From positions 1 to 7,345 of the forward strand of contig CAZDPU010000034.1 in assembly GCA_964507645.1 (NCBI GenBank): a stretch of 7,345 nucleotides of DNA, read 5' to 3'. The position numbers and the translations under genes are program-made. The stretch's first letter is position 1, and each line of letters opens with the position of its first letter. The notes beneath the pieces are model-generated. The model saw nothing but the letters and a program-made list of their open reading frames with translations, was not told where the DNA came from and made no database searches. Below, one piece after another: positions 5,960-7,345 of the stretch. This DNA comes from UBA6624 sp964507645. GTDB taxonomy: Bacteria; UBP7; UBA6624.

Positions 5960-6813
5960 TGAATAAGAATATCTGTTTTATTTCTGTCCCAAGTTCCCAT
6001 GGGGGCAACATTAATGGATCAGAGCTTGCTCCAGCTTTAATTACAAATCTTGATATGGTTAAATCTTTGAAAGGGGCATCTTTTTTAAACTTAGATTGTA
6101 AGAATTTTGAAAAAAATAATTTTGTTAAAAGTGTTTGTTCCAAACTTAAAACAAAAACCCATAAAGCGCTAAAGGATGGTTTTTTCCCTTTTGTCCTAGG
6201 TGGTGACCATTCCATTTCTACAGGTTCTCTAAGCGCTGTTTCTTCATTTTTTTTTAAAAAAAATAAATATAGACCAGGGTTAATTTGGTTTGATGCTCAC
6301 GCTGATTTAAATACTCATTTAACATCTCCTTCAGGCAATATGCATGGGATGCCGTTGGCCTCTTTGATTGGGGAGGATGTTAAACATTTAAGTGATGTTG
6401 TTGATTCTGGACTTTTTGACACTGAAAAAGTAGTTTTTCTAGGGTTAAGGGATCTTGATCCTGGAGAAAGGAATCTTCTCGAAGAAAGAAACATAAGTCA
6501 TTTTAGCGTTGAGAGTATAAGGGAGGAAGGAATTGAAAATGTTTCAAAAAGAGTAAGCTCAATAATAGGTTCTGATTACTGTTTGAGTTTCGATGTTGAT
6601 TCACTTGATCCATCATGTGCTCCCGGTGTAGGAACACCTGTAACTAATGGATTCCATCTTGAAGAAGCTATTTCTCTACTGGATTTGATTTTTAAAAAAG
6701 GGAATCTTGTTTCTTTGGATTTTGTTGAATACAACCCTTTGAGGGATATTGATAAGAAAACTCAAGAATCTGTGAAGATTTTTTTAAATTTTCTCATTTC
6801 TAAAATAAGCTAA
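5959..6813 (+). CDS. rocF: Arginase (Mn-dependent arginine hydrolysis to ornithine and urea)
   Basis: The 284-residue protein has every ureohydrolase metal ligand: His84 in GGDHS, Asp112, His114 and Asp116 in FDAHAD, and Asp212 and Asp214 in SFDVDSLDP. Glu257 in VEYNP fits the conserved glutamate of human arginase. Arginase rather than agmatinase or formimidoylglutamase is indicated by the substrate loop DLNTHLTSPSGNMHGMPLA (116-134): Asn118, Ser125 and His129 match human Asn130, Ser137 and His141, which hold the alpha-amino and carboxyl groups of arginine. APGVGTPV (221-228) is also typical. It would feed ornithine and urea into nitrogen metabolism. The start overlaps the previous stop (TAATG), with AAGG seven bases upstream. 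It is the last gene of the run, and its 3' end overlaps an opposing gene. Its N-terminal 'EGP' segment is altered (SELAPALI). A T9A8 tract crosses codons 96-102. Confidence 0.92.
   Translation: MNKNICFISVPSSHGGNINGSELAPALITNLDMVKSLKGASFLNLDCKNFEKNNFVKSVCSKLKTKTHKALKDGFFPFVLGGDHSISTGSLSAVSSFFFKKNKYRPGLIWFDAHADLNTHLTSPSGNMHGMPLASLIGEDVKHLSDVVDSGLFDTEKVVFLGLRDLDPGERNLLEERNISHFSVESIREEGIENVSKRVSSIIGSDYCLSFDVDSLDPSCAPGVGTPVTNGFHLEEAISLLDLIFKKGNLVSLDFVEYNPLRDIDKKTQESVKIFLNFLISKIS
6247..6263. repeat. Homopolymer tract T9A8 inside the arginase gene
   Basis: Nine T followed by eight A encode part of SFFFKKNK. Such tracts are slippage-prone and are also common sites of sequencing error. The frame is intact as given. 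Confidence 0.8.
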
Positions 6814-7305
6814 TCGTGTTCCATTACTATTCTTGAAAATTATTTTTTCATGATTTGCATTGATTTTTGTAAAAAAGTTTTTTTCAAATTTATTTTTTTC
6901 AACAGGCTCAAAAAGAAATTCTTTTGCAGTTTTTTTCAAAGAAAGCCTTAAGAAGATCTCTTTGAATTTGAGATTTTTTGGATCCCATTTTTTTTTGTCC
7001 CGCACATGCATGTGTATGATTTTTTTTTCAGGAAGACCTTGAAAAACAATTAGCTCCGATTGCTCTAGTTCCCAGTCTGGGATTTGGGGATTTGACGGGT
7101 TGTTTTTTTTAAGCTTTTCCGAAACAGACTTACTACTCCAAACAAGGAATTGGTCTTGCCATTTTACCGTTAACAAACTAAAAACTTTATGGTTTTCAAT
7201 TTCTCCTGACCCTGTCCAAGAGCCCTCAAGAAAACCCAGTTCAGATTTCAAAAGATTTTTTCCTTCAGAATATTCTTTCAACAAGTTTATTGAATTGAAA
7301 TTCAT
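6784..7305 (-). CDS. Hypothetical protein, possible small beta-barrel
   Basis: I do not recognise this 173-residue protein. It has no signal peptide or membrane segment and is rich in Lys, Phe and Asn, so it is probably cytosolic. FLEGSWTGSGEI (25-36) resembles the first strand of nitrobindin- or lipocalin-like ligand-binding barrels ('LLGxWxGxGxG'). The rest alternates polar and hydrophobic residues in short strands (FSLLTVKWQDQFLVWSS at 42-58, SELIVFQGL at 83-91, KIIHMHVRD at 95-103, EIFLRLSL at 116-123), consistent with a mostly beta protein. This resemblance is by eye and weak, and no heme-binding motif can be assigned. The start ATG at 7303-7305 lacks a clear Shine-Dalgarno site, and only 40 bp lie beyond it. 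That the frame stays open for 174 codons and reads as a plausible protein argues that it is real. Its stop lies inside the arginase gene, a 30-bp tail-to-tail overlap. Confidence 0.65.
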   Translation of the reverse strand: MNFNSINLLKEYSEGKNLLKSELGFLEGSWTGSGEIENHKVFSLLTVKWQDQFLVWSSKSVSEKLKKNNPSNPQIPDWELEQSELIVFQGLPEKKIIHMHVRDKKKWDPKNLKFKEIFLRLSLKKTAKEFLFEPVEKNKFEKNFFTKINANHEKIIFKNSNGTRLAYFRNEKI

Positions 7306-7345
7306 CTTGTTTTATTCTAGTTTTAATCAAAAATGGGCACCCCGA

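Noticed and set aside
5959..6813. Agmatinase or formimidoylglutamase instead of arginase
   Set aside because: The SGNMHGMP loop with Asn118, Ser125 and His129 is the arginase substrate loop; agmatinases differ there.
7306..7345. Promoter for the minus-strand unknown gene
   Set aside because: A TAGAAT box is present on the minus strand, but no -35 box lies at the proper distance within the window, so support is too thin.

Overview
The window is an AT-rich, densely coding stretch of a bacterial chromosome. It holds eight genes, intergenic gaps of 15 and 41 bp, 3' and 5' overlaps, and a mix of ATG, GTG and TTG starts. I cannot place the organism reliably. A DUF2157-type membrane protein paired with a GDYXXLXY-like protein, together with a MobA/MoeA pair, fits a Gram-negative bacterium, but this is inference. 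I see no tRNA, rRNA, CRISPR array, insertion sequence or phage gene.

Layout. (1) Positions 2-1439, + strand: the 3' part of a multi-pass membrane protein of DUF2157 type, then an overlapping gene for a membrane-anchored protein that looks like a divergent GDYXXLXY family member. (2) Positions 1455-2357, - strand: a stand-alone hydrolase of the amidinotransferase / dimethylarginine dimethylaminohydrolase superfamily, convergent with the first pair and divergent from what follows. (3) Positions 2399-6813, + strand: five genes joined by start/stop overlaps and therefore very probably one transcript. They encode a tandem-hotdog acyl-CoA thioesterase, MobA, MoeA, an inositol-monophosphatase-family phosphatase and an arginase. 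(4) Positions 6784-7305, - strand: an unrecognised lysine-rich protein of 173 residues whose 3' end overlaps the arginase gene by 30 bp.

How the genes fit together. MoeA (molybdenum insertion into molybdopterin) and MobA (GMP attachment) catalyse the last two stages of molybdenum cofactor synthesis. No moaA-E gene and no molybdoenzyme is present, so the cofactor's user lies elsewhere. The other operon members (acyl-CoA hydrolysis, a sugar- or inositol-phosphate phosphatase, arginine hydrolysis) have no obvious biochemical link to it. The divergent amidinohydrolase and the terminal arginase both act on guanidino-type substrates, which hints at a local arginine or methylarginine theme. All proteins but one can be placed in known families. 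I see no clearly new system; the points most worth checking are the mixed operon, the degenerate GDYXXLXY protein and the unknown 173-residue protein.
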